From Acestrorhynchus altus (Eukaryota; Chordata; Actinopteri; Characiformes; Acestrorhynchidae), in contig CM067507.1 of NCBI GenBank assembly GCA_034509495.1, positions 7,822,968-7,886,967 of the forward strand: a DNA stretch of 64,000 bases, in the 5' to 3' direction. Shown piece by piece: positions 53,267 through 63,844 of the stretch. The stretch's first letter is position 1. Each line of letters starts with the position of its first letter. A model generated the notes under the pieces. It saw only the letters and a list, made by a program, of their open reading frames with translations, was not told the DNA's origin and did not search any database. Position numbers and translations under genes: made by a program.

Positions 53267-55321
53267 CTTTGATTCAAGATGAATGCAGAATATTTTGGTA
53301 TTGGGGAAATTACTATTAATCAAAATGTTTGTTCAATGTAAAAACAGAGAATAAAGAATTTATCACCTGTGAACTTATCCCTACAGCAACATGTGCCAGC
53401 TTCACCCTTAGTTTCTCTCTGATCCTAAGAGTCTCACCACTCACATCTTCTACCCAGATATCCACGCCGAGACCTACAAACATACATACAAATAAGCCAT
53501 CTGCATACAACTTTGACAGTCTATTAACATACATATACAATCATCATTGATTTTACCTTCAAAGCAGCAAGAAGGTGGCTGATTTGTGGACACGGACCAG
53601 TCCACATTAAAGCTCTGTCCATCTGCAAAGCTACTGTAAGAGGAGAACACCCCAGAGCTCAAATCATCTGACCAATCTGAATTCTGTAAAAGAGAAACAA
53701 GAGCAAGAGTTAAAGTATAAAGGATGCTACATTATGTGCATGTTCTTAACTGTGGATGCGTGTTTGGTCACGTGCACCTTGTCAGTAAGACACTCTGGTT
53801 CAGAAGCACAGGTGCTGCGGTGACAGGTTAGAGTTAATTTAGTGTTCTGTTCAGATAACGTAATCTTCTCTCCACCTGTAGAGACAGAACACAACTCAGG
53901 TACAGAACACAGAGTACAGAGAAAACACCACTAGAGTAAACTAAGTTAAGCTTCTCATAGGCCTGGGTCTGAAATAACGTGTATAAAATAGCTTCTATTT
54001 TAGATTATCTTGACCTTTAGAACTAAAGGGTTAGTTTTTTGCTTTTCAAAATTCACAGTGTTCTCTATGCCATGTCTAACAGAGGCAGGGAAAACCCACC
54101 CAATATCATTTATTTTACTCCAGTCTTGGATACAGTGCATGCATCATTAATATTGTGATATACCAATGATATTTGGTGACTTTTATTATATAATGCAGAA
54201 GAAATAAACAAATGCAATGTTAGTTATTTCCAATAACACGTAGCCCTAGTTGAGGCTAATAAACATTAAAAGTCAATAGTCACCTAATTTTATTTTCCAT
54301 AAATGTATCGGGTCATAATAAATAAAATACATTTTTTGAACCAAACCATTGGTGGAATAACTTGAGAAATGATGGAGTCAGCCATGTGATGGGTTAGGCA
54401 TGCATTGTTCTATTGGCTGCCATATGTTTACATTACTTCTATATTATTGTTGTCTTCTATTTATGGAAAAGATTTCAGGGACAGTTGACTTCCCAGCTCT
54501 AGTGCTGAACTAAAGAATAAAACGTCAGACACCAAGCCCATCTTCACTGACTGAATATATACATATTATTTTCCCTTTATCCCAAAATGTAGTCAGACAC
54601 TCACTTGGTGTTGATGATACTGACTCTTCATCTGTGTCTGATGAGTTGTCTTCCTTATTCAGAAGGTAGGGATGACGACGTGCTTTTGAGCCAAAGAGGA
54701 TCTGCAGGCGGTGGAATGGCTCCCACTCTTCCTCTGCCCAATCACTGCCCAGCTCCCTCAAACTGTCCAGATCACTCTCAACCTCTTCATCGTCATCTCC
54801 ATCATTCTCTTCATAAACATCTCCTTCCTCCGGAACACCAACTGTATGAGCTTCTCCTTGGTCATCCTCCTCATTGGGTGTTTTTGTCACTTCAGTGTAA
54901 ATGTCTTCATCTTCTCTTTCTCCCCAGCGTTCTCTTTCATCTTCTGAAAGTGACCAGTGTTTGTTTGACATGGCCGGATCTTCCCCCATTTCCCTGTACC
55001 TCTGCATCCATGCACTCATGGTATCTTTTTTCACCCCATCTATATTTCCATAATTGTCCCACGCATTCTCTTCATCTGATGCCTCTACATCTGATTCAGT
55101 CTCATCTTCTTCTTCTGCCCTTTCTCTCCAGGTGCTGATCCATTGAATTCTGGAGGCTGAGAGCCCATCCTGACAGGGGGCTGCTAGTCCAGAAACAGAG
55201 GACGGGATGTTCTGTGAGCTCACAGGAGGGCAATTCTGTAGCTCAGTTGTCTCATATAGGTGAGATAACATCGGATCAGCGATCTCACCCACTTGGATAT
55301 TACATGCAGCAAACAAGGAGA

Positions 55322-55387
<66 letters not shown>

Positions 55388-57592
55388 TGTCAGTTAACAA
55401 AAGCAGACAACTTCAGCAATACATTTGTGGATCTCCTCAACTTGATACACTCAAATAATTGCACCCAGAAGGAATCAACCAATTGCAATGCATTACTGAA
55501 ATGGTGTCATGCCAGACAGTCATGGAGTTACTCACAACGGTAATGGATCATCATAATGAGGTCCTGCAACCAGTAGCCCTATCTTTCCTGAACACACACT
55601 GGTGCAATCTTCAAGCAGGTCAACGCTCGTCCACATTGTCTTTAAGGCAAGGTCTTGAGACAGCAGCACAGATACTATGCCATGGCCAGCTGCATTGCCA
55701 GACCTATCCCTGATTGAAAATTTGTGGGATGCTATTGGGCGTGCTAGCAGTACTTCACCCCTTCTGCAAAATCTGCAAGAAGTGAATGAGGATATTCAAG
55801 CAACCAGGGATGGATTGTTGTAAGAAACCGTTAGGAACCTCCACAGCTACATTCTGAAATGGCATTTTGTGTTTTACACCAATGCCATACTGAGAGAGAT
55901 TTCTGTATGTGTAGCTGAAAAAAACATTGCACATATCAGTCTAAATTTTTAATCATTTATCCAACCCCCAATAGCATTGCACTCCCACACTCCCTTCTGG
56001 GTGCAACTATTTGTGCCTTTTTTGACAATGAATGTAGTATTAGAACAATTATGTACCATTATGTACACAATGCTGACATTAATACACTATTTCTAAACAA
56101 AATCAGTAAATGCTTCTCACCTACTCTGAGAGCTTTGGTGTTTTTATCCAGCAGCTTTAGTGCAGAGTCTCTTTCTCTTGGCTCCTTCACCAGTCCCCCT
56201 CTGATGACCTCACAGGTAAGGGGATTACAGCCAGGAGGAATCTCCCACAGAGGAGCAGGCTCACTCACAATCTGCATACAATACTGTATATTCATAACAG
56301 ACTTCTAAGCAGATATACATCCGTTCATTCACTGTTTCTACTAGATTTTGGGGCATTGCTGTGATGTTTGCATTCTGTGACGGACGTTAATTAGTAGTTC
56401 CACTACTTATGTCTACAACTGGTATTAGGCATGGTGTCCATGGGTTCATGTTTCTCTGCTCCAGAGTGACCTATTCTTCCAGAGTGACCTTTCTACTGAC
56501 AATACATCTCTCTACAGGGCCAGCTGTGTGCATAAGCACATCTGTCAACAATGGGTGTAACTTAAAGTAGCTGAATACAGTCCTAAGAAGGGCAGTATGT
56601 GGCCCCTTATTATGTGTTCACAAAATTATGAATATAGAACAAAGTGTCAATCCATTGCTCTTGTACGTAGCTAATATGTTAGATCCAAGGGTGAAGGTTA
56701 GTCACATGAAATGAGCCAATTCCACTACTGCAACATTATTACACATCTCATGCTCAGAAAACTGCAGGTTTGGTTAGCCTCAGCTAACACACCCCTACCC
56801 TAGTCAATTATGTTCTCTAGGACTGCAGTCCAACAACGTCAGGAATCAAACCAGCTAAACCACTCCAGATAACAGGGACAACAATTAAACAGCTGTTCCT
56901 GTGGTCAGAAACTGGCCTATTATGAAAGGAGCTGCAGTTGCAGTCCACCTAAAAGGTGCAGCTACAAAAAAGTGGACATTGACACTTTTTCACTGACAAA
57001 TTTTAGAGCTACCAGTACCAGTTAATCTTACTTTTAGGCAGAGTGGGTGTGTGTAGTATCGTGTCCAGGGCTGATGTCCAGTCAGCATGTGCAGCAGCAT
57101 GCAACAGCTGCTCCATACATCTGCTTTACCAGAGCGAGGATCTCCCCGTGCCACCTCAGGAGACATATGGCTCTCAGTTCCACGCAAGCCATTGCCTGAA
57201 AAACCCATATACACACATGGATACCTTGCTTGCAAGATATCTGGATACAGACTTTCACTCACTATTGGCACTAAGTAGCACATCTCATATTTTATGTGCA
57301 CTAAATAATGGACCTGTCAATCAGCACTGTTAAAACATCAATCCCTGTTTAGATTGTTGTCAGTCAGATGTCTTGGCTTTGGTGCTGTAGGAAATACCAA
57401 TGCAGCAAAGTATCTGGAGTCTAGAACATGTATTCTGGTATAACACAGAGGACATCCCATTGAAATGAATAGAATCTCAATCTTACCTCTAAATGTCTTG
57501 TTGCTGCATCCTGTCTGGTCCAACATCTCAGACAAACCAAAATCACACAGAAAACACTCCTTGCCATCCTTTGAAAGCAAAACATTGTCCAC

Positions 57593-57634
<42 letters not shown>

Positions 57635-60600
57635 CTCCTGCTCCTAATGTGCAATACACATGCTCTGTCATAAGTGGGTACTGTTGCACCACTGTCAATT
57701 TGCAAAGAACTGGATGAATGATTAATCTTTCACAGTCAACTTCATTTATGCTTTCAAACATCTACTGATGAATTTATTATAGAAAAATAAAAATTCTTGT
57801 TTACCTTTAACATCCAGGTGTATGACCTGTCTGCTGTGCAGGTGTTCTAGAGCCTGCAGCACCTGACCATGGTAATAAAGAGCCAGGTTCTCAGGAAATG
57901 TACCTTTGTTTTTCAGTAACTGGGCAAGTGAACCTAAACCAGTAAGAGAGAGAGTATGTGTGATTTTAGTATGACATTCCATAGTTTTAGATGGTAGATA
58001 GATAGATTTGCATAAACATTATGCAGGTAACAAAAATAACTATACAGTATAAATGAAGGCTTAGTAAGCCTGTCTTATGTACAGGTAAATTGTTAGGGCA
58101 AAGCCTATGAATAGAAGATCTGAATATTGTCCATTCACTGACACTGTCAGTTATGTACAAGTGTAGATAAAGTATCAGTGCAATGACTGGATTATGAGTA
58201 ATAATGTGCAGCCACATTCAGTGAGCATGCTCTGTTAGTGGCTCGTTGTGTAATAAGTTTTCTGCGTAATTCAACGACTGAGATGTTGACATTAAGTGGT
58301 TTGACATCAAATGGTACACGATGGCATGCTTTTATTTTAAGTTGAAATGACCAGTGAAATGACAGGTCCACAGGGTTTATTTTTTGTAACACTAAAGGTT
58401 GTAAAATAGTTACATTTGAAAACAATCTCTCTCCACTATAAATATTTTGTGATGTTTTAGGGCAAAAGCATATCAGAACAATCATAAAGTAGTTGCATAA
58501 AACACCTAATGCTTGAGACATTATGTGATGTAGTATTTAGGTGCATACATATCTTGTTCCTGTCACCACCACTGCAGAATTTCTCATCAGCTCACTGAAT
58601 GCTTGACAAAAACTTAATTTTGCATAATCAACAAATTTAAAGTAAATTAGAATAAGATGCACCACATCAGCTGCAAATGATTAGACCACTGTTGGGGAGG
58701 ACCCTCTCATTAGTTTGGATTGCTATTGTTGAGATGAGTGTTATCACCATGGGAAGATCCAAAGAGCTCTCTTGGGCTTTCAAAAAGAAGGTTGTAGATG
58801 CAGTTAAGTCTGGGAATGGATTAAAAAATAGATCTAAAAACAATTAGAAATCAGCCATACTGATTATTTATAATTGATGAACATTTAAAAAAAAAAGCCA
58901 ACATGGCCAGGTCAAGTTCAGCAGACCACAATATTAATTAAGAAGTCTCCAACAATCCTAAAATTTCATCACTTGGACATCTGGACCAAAAAATACAAAA
59001 ATCATCAGGGCAAGACTACCTGGACAAAGAGCAGGACTTCTGGAAAAATGTGCTTTGGACTGATCAATCCAACGTTGAATTATTTGGGCACATCCGGGTT
59101 TAAAGTGGTCCACCTTCCAAAACAGTGGACTAAACTCTGCCATTGTTGAAGGCAAGAAGTATTTCTCAATCCTGGTGCTGGAGGCACCGCTGCCCTGCAC
59201 ATTTTAGCTTTAACACCCCATGCACCAGCAAGGTAGATTAACAATGTGAATGTTTCTAAAGTACCAGAATTCACCTGTTTTGAGATCCATGAAGAGGATG
59301 ACATTGAGTCCCTCTCTCACTGCTCCATACAGCTGGAGGACTCGTGGAGAGTCCAGTCTGCTCCATGTCCCTACCTCCTCCAAGCTGAAACTACACAGGG
59401 GAATCTATAGGCAGCCAATTGGACAGTGTTACAAAATAACCACAGAACATCTGATCAAATAGAACTTATACAATGATTTACAAGATAAGAGTGTAAAATG
59501 GAAGTTTAACATTTAAACATTTGTAATGTATGAACTGCAGCTACAAAATAGGTTTAAGTAAATGGATGAAGTACATTAAGCAAATGTGAGTTTCCAAAGC
59601 AGAGGGAAAGTAAAATGATTTTACCCTTTTGGCAGCACAAGTAAATCCAGTTTGTTTGTCCCGAACACTAAACACATCTCCATATGATCCATTCTGTATA
59701 TGCCGAAGAAAGGAATATTCCTTCCCTTCTCGATATTCCATGTTTTTTGGCTGTAAAAACTAAAAGACAAGCATTATAAGATTCTAAATAACTGTCTGAA
59801 TGGACTCCTAGAAAGTAATGACACTATACATATGAAAGTGACGTTTTTAAATGAGTGAGTTTAACTACTTCAATGTTCACTCATTACTGCCACAGGCACT
59901 TCTTATTCACAACTTGTTTAATCACCATAGATTACAATGCCAATTTAATAGGATGCTCTGGAGCAGCCATGTGTGAGTATGAAGTCACCATGCCCAATGT
60001 CATCTGTTAGACAGAGGGATACAGAGAGGGACAGTCTTCTCTAGGGTGCTGGAGCTCCAGCCAATAGCTGATTATCCACTAATAGCTGACCTGACTATTA
60101 CACTCATAGCTGAATAACTCACTCTGCTTACCCTTGATTTCAAAAACAACTCTAGAAGAGTGTCAACAAACTTTTGCGCATATAGTGTATATTTGCAACA
60201 GTAAAAATTAGGAAGCATTCTCTCATCAGTTCATTGTAAACAACAGGAATTTGTTCCAATAAAACCTCAAATAATTTCGTACCTTTTGTGGGTGGAAGAG
60301 AAACCCTTCACTGACGTTCAGCATTTCAGGACATCTGTCCTGCTTAGCCTCTTTGACCATCTCACAGAAGAACAGTGAGAAACGGTAGCGATCTGTAAGG
60401 GTCACGGCACCACGCAGTTCTTTTAGGGTTAGCCCTGAGGAATCTTTACACCAAGGAGAGTCTGAGCCACTCTCCTTCCTTTTAGAACCTCCGGTACAGG
60501 CCTCATGCACCTCACTACTCTCAGTCCAAGCATTGTACAGATCAAAGGACACTTCTTCATAACTGCCAACAGGTGAGTCACAGTGACCTGTGCTGAAAGG

Positions 60601-63385
60601 GTCTTCAATGTCAGAGTCTCCACTTCGTTCCACAGAACAATAGAAAGATTCAGATCTGCAGTCTGCAGTGTAGCAAGAATCTTCTGAACCACAGTAAAAA
60701 TTTGAAGAGGCAGAGTCCCACTGTGCCCCTGTCAGGCTGTCAGTAGAGCCTAGTGTAGCCTTGGTGCCATCTGAGTCAAAGCTCCACTCCCAGTTTGCGT
60801 AGATGAAGGTGGAGTCTGAGTCACAGCCACCTCTGGACGATCCACAGGAACAATCTGATCCTAAAACAGCTTTGATACTGTCACCTGGGGAGTCAAAGCT
60901 CAAGTTGTCCTCCGCATACATGCACAAGCCCTCTGCGTCTCTGTCAAGAGAGAGTGATCTTTCTCTTCTTTTCTTTATTACAGTTTTGAAACTGCCATCT
61001 TCTTCTTTTAGCACATCAAAGGATGTTTGTGGACCCTCTGCATAGAGGCAAAGGGAGTCGCATTCCTGCAGCATACTGCAACAGGTGGAGCCCTTGATGC
61101 TCTCAGCATAAATGTACTCCGAGTCAGGCTCAGAATTTTGCTCAGTATGATCTGACCTTCCGTTACTCGAGAAAATGTCAGAACTGCATCCCACCTCAAG
61201 CCCGTGGAGGCCAAGCCCTGTTGCACTAGACAAAGGACACCCCGAATAATGGATCCTCCGCTGGGGACAACCTGAGGCCAAGGCAGAGCCCTGCTCCTGG
61301 GACTCATATTCTGGCCTACTGCAGACCTTGATAGTACTCTGGGTTCTGGAGGTGGAGCGAGCTGAAGAGAAGATATTCTCTTGTTCAAGCTGTGTGAGAG
61401 GTGATGCTCTTTTCACCCTCTCCTCTTTCCCATGTACTGAATTTTTCACTCTTCTTTCCCTCCAGCACTGTTGCCCTTGTCCATCTGTCTCTTTTTGTAT
61501 CTCCTTTCTATCTCCAGTCCCCTGTCTTTGCTCTTTATGGTGTGTTCTGTAGGGAACCTCTGAAGAGCTTTGCATTAGAGAAAAAACAAATGCATTACAT
61601 GGGAAACACGGGAATAGAATTCATGACTTGAAGGTCTTCTTTGGTGTGAACATCTGCTCAACATCTCATGTAGTCCACATGCAGCAATTAAAAAAAGTAA
61701 AGTGTGTGTTTTTGTTGGGTGTTTTTTTTTTTTTTACATTTTGCACTGGATGTAAAAGGTTAAGATAGCTAAGAAGAAATTACCGTCATGCAAGCAGCAT
61801 GTGTAAATCAACACTCACTTGTCAAACACACCATCAGATTCCAGGTTGAAATCTGAAACCTACATCTGTTGTCGACACATTTTTAACCGGAAAAGCAGGA
61901 TAAACTCTTTTTAATAGCACTGATTTCTGAAGAAATGATGAATGAGCAGGTCTCCCAATACTTTTGTCCATATATATGAATGTATATATCTGTGTGTGTG
62001 TACCTGCTAGTTAGAGGAGCCTGAAACATGCTGTATTTCAGAATTGATGGACTGAGCTCTTTCCACTGCTCACCTGAAACAAAGAAAAATGTTAAGAAAT
62101 ATTACAGCTTTAACTACACCCTCCATCTACCCCTACCTCCACCCCCACCTCAGTCTTTCCTTTAGTAGACCCACATACACCTTTAACATCATCATAGTAA
62201 TAATAATCATCATAATAATAACAGCAGTATTGTTGGTATTGTTATGCAAAATGCAAAAGTACAAGCTTAGTTACACGGTCTATAGAATAATATTATAAGG
62301 AAGGAACATAGAAAGAAGCACTAAGTGGTATTTAAAGAGAACAATTAGTTCTGGATTGTTTACTGAAATATGTTTCTTAAAATGTTTTTACAGATGATCA
62401 CAAACGGAACACAGAGTGTAAACAATGGTTTATGATAGAACCGCTTCATCTTTTGCTAAATGTATTTAAATTTTATTAAAATACATTTTGGTATTGACTT
62501 GATTTCATAATTATATCAAATCAAACTGTTTTTAATTATCCATCTGAAATTAATAACAACAAATTAACACTCTTAACAAATTAACACTCTTGTTTAACTG
62601 GGTGTTGTTTTCCAGTTATTTACTGGTTTTAAGAAACTGGAGGTAAAGCTACAGCTTATCCTGAAAACTGGTGTTCATTTCTGTCAATGTCGTCCAATCA
62701 GGGTTGAAAACCTGTTTCTCAGACCACTGAAAAGCCCAGGATTCTTGCCTCACTGTGGGGCTGAGACTGTGCGAGTGTGTCAGCTAGATGTTCTGCGTCT
62801 CTGTAGTTCATCGCATTAAGTAGTTACATAGCTTCACAAAGATCATTCTTGAAAATATTTTAAATGATACTATTTAGATCAGATTTCATAACAGCAGCAC
62901 ACAAACTATCATCATAATCTGTCAGTGATAAAGCTCTTAAGAATTGAGTTTTGTGCAGATTTCTCTTTTGAAATGCAGAGAGTAGAAGTAAAAATATTAA
63001 GTGACAGAAATGGACAACTAAATGTACAGACATGTCAAAAATCTAGCAACCAAGGCTCAAAAGGTGACCAACACCATATAGTGGCATTAATAAGAACCCA
63101 AAACTCATCCTTCTAACATCATTATCCATTTACTTTCTCTTTAATGCAAAGCATTTTGCTTACAAATTCCCAGCCAGAAAAAGATCAAATTATTGCTGAG
63201 ATGTTCTTACCCTCCGTCTGGGCAGTCACAGTTGTCACACCAGTCTCCTCGGTCTCACTTTCTATCTGGAACAAGGGGTCGGGACCCCCTTCTGTGCTGG
63301 AGCTGGAGGTGTTCTCATCAAGGTAGGCCAGGGCAGTGGCCTCCAGAATACTGCTGCTTGAGTGGAACATGGTGGGTATGGCCAT
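53060..63385 (-). CDS. map3k14: MAP3K14 / NF-kappa-B-inducing kinase (NIK), 14 coding exons
   Basis: NIK is the cytoplasmic Ser/Thr kinase that activates IKK-alpha and p100 processing in the non-canonical NF-kappa-B pathway. On the minus strand I place coding exons at 63385-63211, 62073-62004, 61567-60283, 59750-59625, 59404-59275, 57933-57805, 57591-57487, 57195-57032, 56271-56121, 55291-54605, 53875-53778, 53683-53557, 53473-53367 and 53266-53060. All junctions are GT-AG and all phases match, giving 3561 nt (1186 residues plus stop). Kinase residues seen: Lys550 in CAAKR, Asp636 in HLDVK, Asn641, and DFG at 655-657. The C-terminal region contains LRIREKLRVKL and GISSQ, which align with the end of mammalian NIK. 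Mammalian NIK is about 950 residues. The extra length lies in the N-terminal exon at 60283-61567 and the acidic exon at 54605-55291. The start at 63385 (MAIPTM) is the first in-frame ATG of its exon. A second ATG at 63370 has a better Kozak context. Identity is secure; exact ends are inferred. Confidence 0.93.
53367..53473 (-). CDS. map3k14: map3k14 exon 13: C-terminal beta-rich region
   Basis: Encodes GLGVDIWVEDVSGETLRI and VAVGISSQ, aligning with mammalian VQIQSLNGEHLHIREFHRV and IATGISSQ in the C-terminal IKK-alpha/TRAF-interacting region. Confidence 0.9.
53557..53683 (-). CDS. map3k14: map3k14 exon 12
   Basis: Encodes NSDWSDDLSSGVFSSYSSF, which aligns with the mammalian NIK segment RDTLSSGVHSWSS. 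The acceptor is CTTTTACAG and the donor is GTAAAA. Confidence 0.85.
53778..53875 (-). CDS. map3k14: map3k14 exon 11
   Basis: 98-nt exon encoding GEKITLSEQNTKLTLTC and CLTDK. The acceptor TGTCTCTACAG is strong and the donor is GTGCAC. Phase fits both neighbours. It shows no domain and is poorly conserved with mammals as far as I can judge. Confidence 0.75.
54605..55291 (-). CDS. map3k14: map3k14 exon 10: acidic linker after the kinase domain
   Basis: 687-nt exon that is strongly Glu/Asp-rich (for example EEEDETESDVEASDEE and NDGDDDEEVESD). It replaces the proline-rich linker of mammalian NIK. The acceptor AATATCCAAG lies about 35 nt after a long (GT)n tract. The donor is GTGAGT. The open frame continues past both boundaries, so exact ends rest on phase agreement with exons 9 and 11. 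Confidence 0.85.
55324..55384. repeat. (AC)n microsatellite upstream of map3k14 exon 10
   Basis: (UG)n in the transcript, ending about 33 nt before the acceptor. Confidence 0.96.
55440..56045 (+). mobile_element. Tc1/mariner-like transposon remnant in a map3k14 intron
   Basis: Inverted ends: ATTGCACCCAGAAGG near 55457-55471 and its complement near 55992-56006. The interior reads LIENLWDAIGRASS, the IEHLWD catalytic signature, and VNEDIQATRDGLL. No full frame. Confidence 0.75.
56121..56271 (-). CDS. map3k14: map3k14 exon 9: end of kinase domain
   Basis: Encodes IVSEPAPLWEIPPGCNPLT and LVKEPRERDSA, matching IASEPPPVREIPPSCAPLT and the KEP segment of mammalian NIK. The donor is GTGAGA. Confidence 0.92.
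57032..57195 (-). CDS. map3k14: map3k14 exon 8: activation segment end and alpha-F region
   Basis: Encodes GTESHMSPEV, where mammals have GTETHMAPEV, then ADVWSSCCMLLHMLTGHQPW. This is close to the mammalian NIK sequence KVDVWSSCCMMLHML. The donor is GTAAGA. Confidence 0.94.
57487..57591 (-). CDS. map3k14: map3k14 exon 7: DNVLL and DFG motifs
   Basis: Encodes VDNVLLSKDGKECFLCDFG, with the metal-binding Asn and the DFG Asp both present, followed by the start of the activation segment. The acceptor is CTGTAG, reached directly from a (CT)n microsatellite that serves as its pyrimidine tract. Confidence 0.93.
57594..57630. repeat. (GA)n microsatellite forming the acceptor of map3k14 exon 7
   Basis: (CT)n in the transcript, followed by CTGTAG. 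Confidence 0.96.
57805..57933 (-). CDS. map3k14: map3k14 exon 6: C-lobe start and catalytic loop
   Basis: Encodes GSLAQLLKNKGTF through ALEHLHSRQVIHLDVK. The catalytic loop is HLDVK, where mammalian NIK has HGDVK and most kinases HRDxK. Asp and Lys are kept. The donor is GTAAAC. Confidence 0.93.
58640..59235 (+). mobile_element. Tc1-like transposon remnant in a map3k14 intron
   Basis: Starts a transposase at 58749 (MGRSKELSWAFKKKVVDAVK SGNGLKK) and resumes after a deletion with FWKNVLWTDQSNVELFGH. It ends about 40 nt from the donor of map3k14 exon 5. Confidence 0.8.
59275..59404 (-). CDS. map3k14: map3k14 exon 5: alpha-C helix to hinge
   Basis: Encodes SLEEVGTWSRLDSPRV and LYGAVREGLNVILFMDL, which align with the mammalian NIK stretch SPRIVPLYGAVREG...FMEL. 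The glutamate of the alpha-C helix is within SLEEV. The donor is GTGAAT. Confidence 0.92.
59625..59750 (-). CDS. map3k14: map3k14 exon 4: kinase N-lobe, glycine loop and catalytic Lys
   Basis: 42 codons starting PKNMEYREGKEY, matching the start of the NIK kinase domain. The nucleotide loop reads IQNGSYGDV, so the first glycine of the GxGxxG pattern is Gln. DKQTGFTCAAKR carries the catalytic lysine. Confidence 0.93.
60283..61567 (-). CDS. map3k14: map3k14 exon 3: large N-terminal regulatory exon with internal repeats
   Basis: 1285-nt exon (residues 82-509). It opens with a basic, Lys/Arg-rich stretch (about residues 100-135) reminiscent of the basic region in mammalian NIK. It then becomes a Ser/Asp/Cys-rich region holding repeated YAE...SFD motifs (about residues 229-347). 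It ends with a more structured segment (RYRFSLFFCEMVKEA). The donor GTACGA follows CCACAAAAG. Little of it is recognisable outside fish by eye, so its role is inferred from position only. Confidence 0.88.
62004..62073 (-). CDS. map3k14: map3k14 exon 2
   Basis: 70-nt exon encoding GEQWKELSPSILKYSMFQ and a few further residues. The acceptor is TTTGTTTCAG and the donor is GTACAC. It joins both neighbours in phase and resembles the GKWEILNDVI region of mammalian NIK. Confidence 0.75.
63211..63385 (-). CDS. map3k14: map3k14 exon 1 (coding part): N-terminus with TRAF3-binding-like motif
   Basis: Encodes residues 1-58. The sequence TTVTAQ at residues 51-56 resembles the ISIIAQ motif by which mammalian NIK is bound by TRAF3 for degradation. 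The donor is GTAAGA after phase 1. Just upstream, TTAGGGCAG could be an acceptor, so the 5' UTR may be spliced. A short upstream ATG there opens a two-codon uORF. Confidence 0.8.
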
Positions 63386-63754
63386 TCCTCTGCCCTAACT
63401 GACATGGCAACCAGAAAGAGATACGTATACAAAGCAACATCTTTATAAAATAAGCAACATCAATTAGTGAGTCATACACATTTCTACTCAGCATAGTGAG
63501 CCACTAATATGGAATGCACTGCACTCTTCTCTCTCTCTCACACTTACTCACATTGTGTCTTTGATAGGGCTAAGTGTGAATGGGGGCATGAGTGGTGGGG
63601 GTGATCCAGGCCAGCATGTATTAATAGCACCAAGAGATTTCGGTGCACACACAGCAATGCATGCCTCTCCAATTCCTCACCTGTTTCAGTCACTCTCTCT
63701 TTTCCTAACACCCCCCCCATCCCCCTCAGTTGTCACTGGAGCTCTCCCTCTTCC

Positions 63755-63844
<90 letters not shown>

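Noticed and set aside
54605..55138. 177-codon plus-strand frame
   Set aside because: Exact antisense shadow of the acidic map3k14 exon; Leu/His-rich as expected from antisense Glu/Asp codons.
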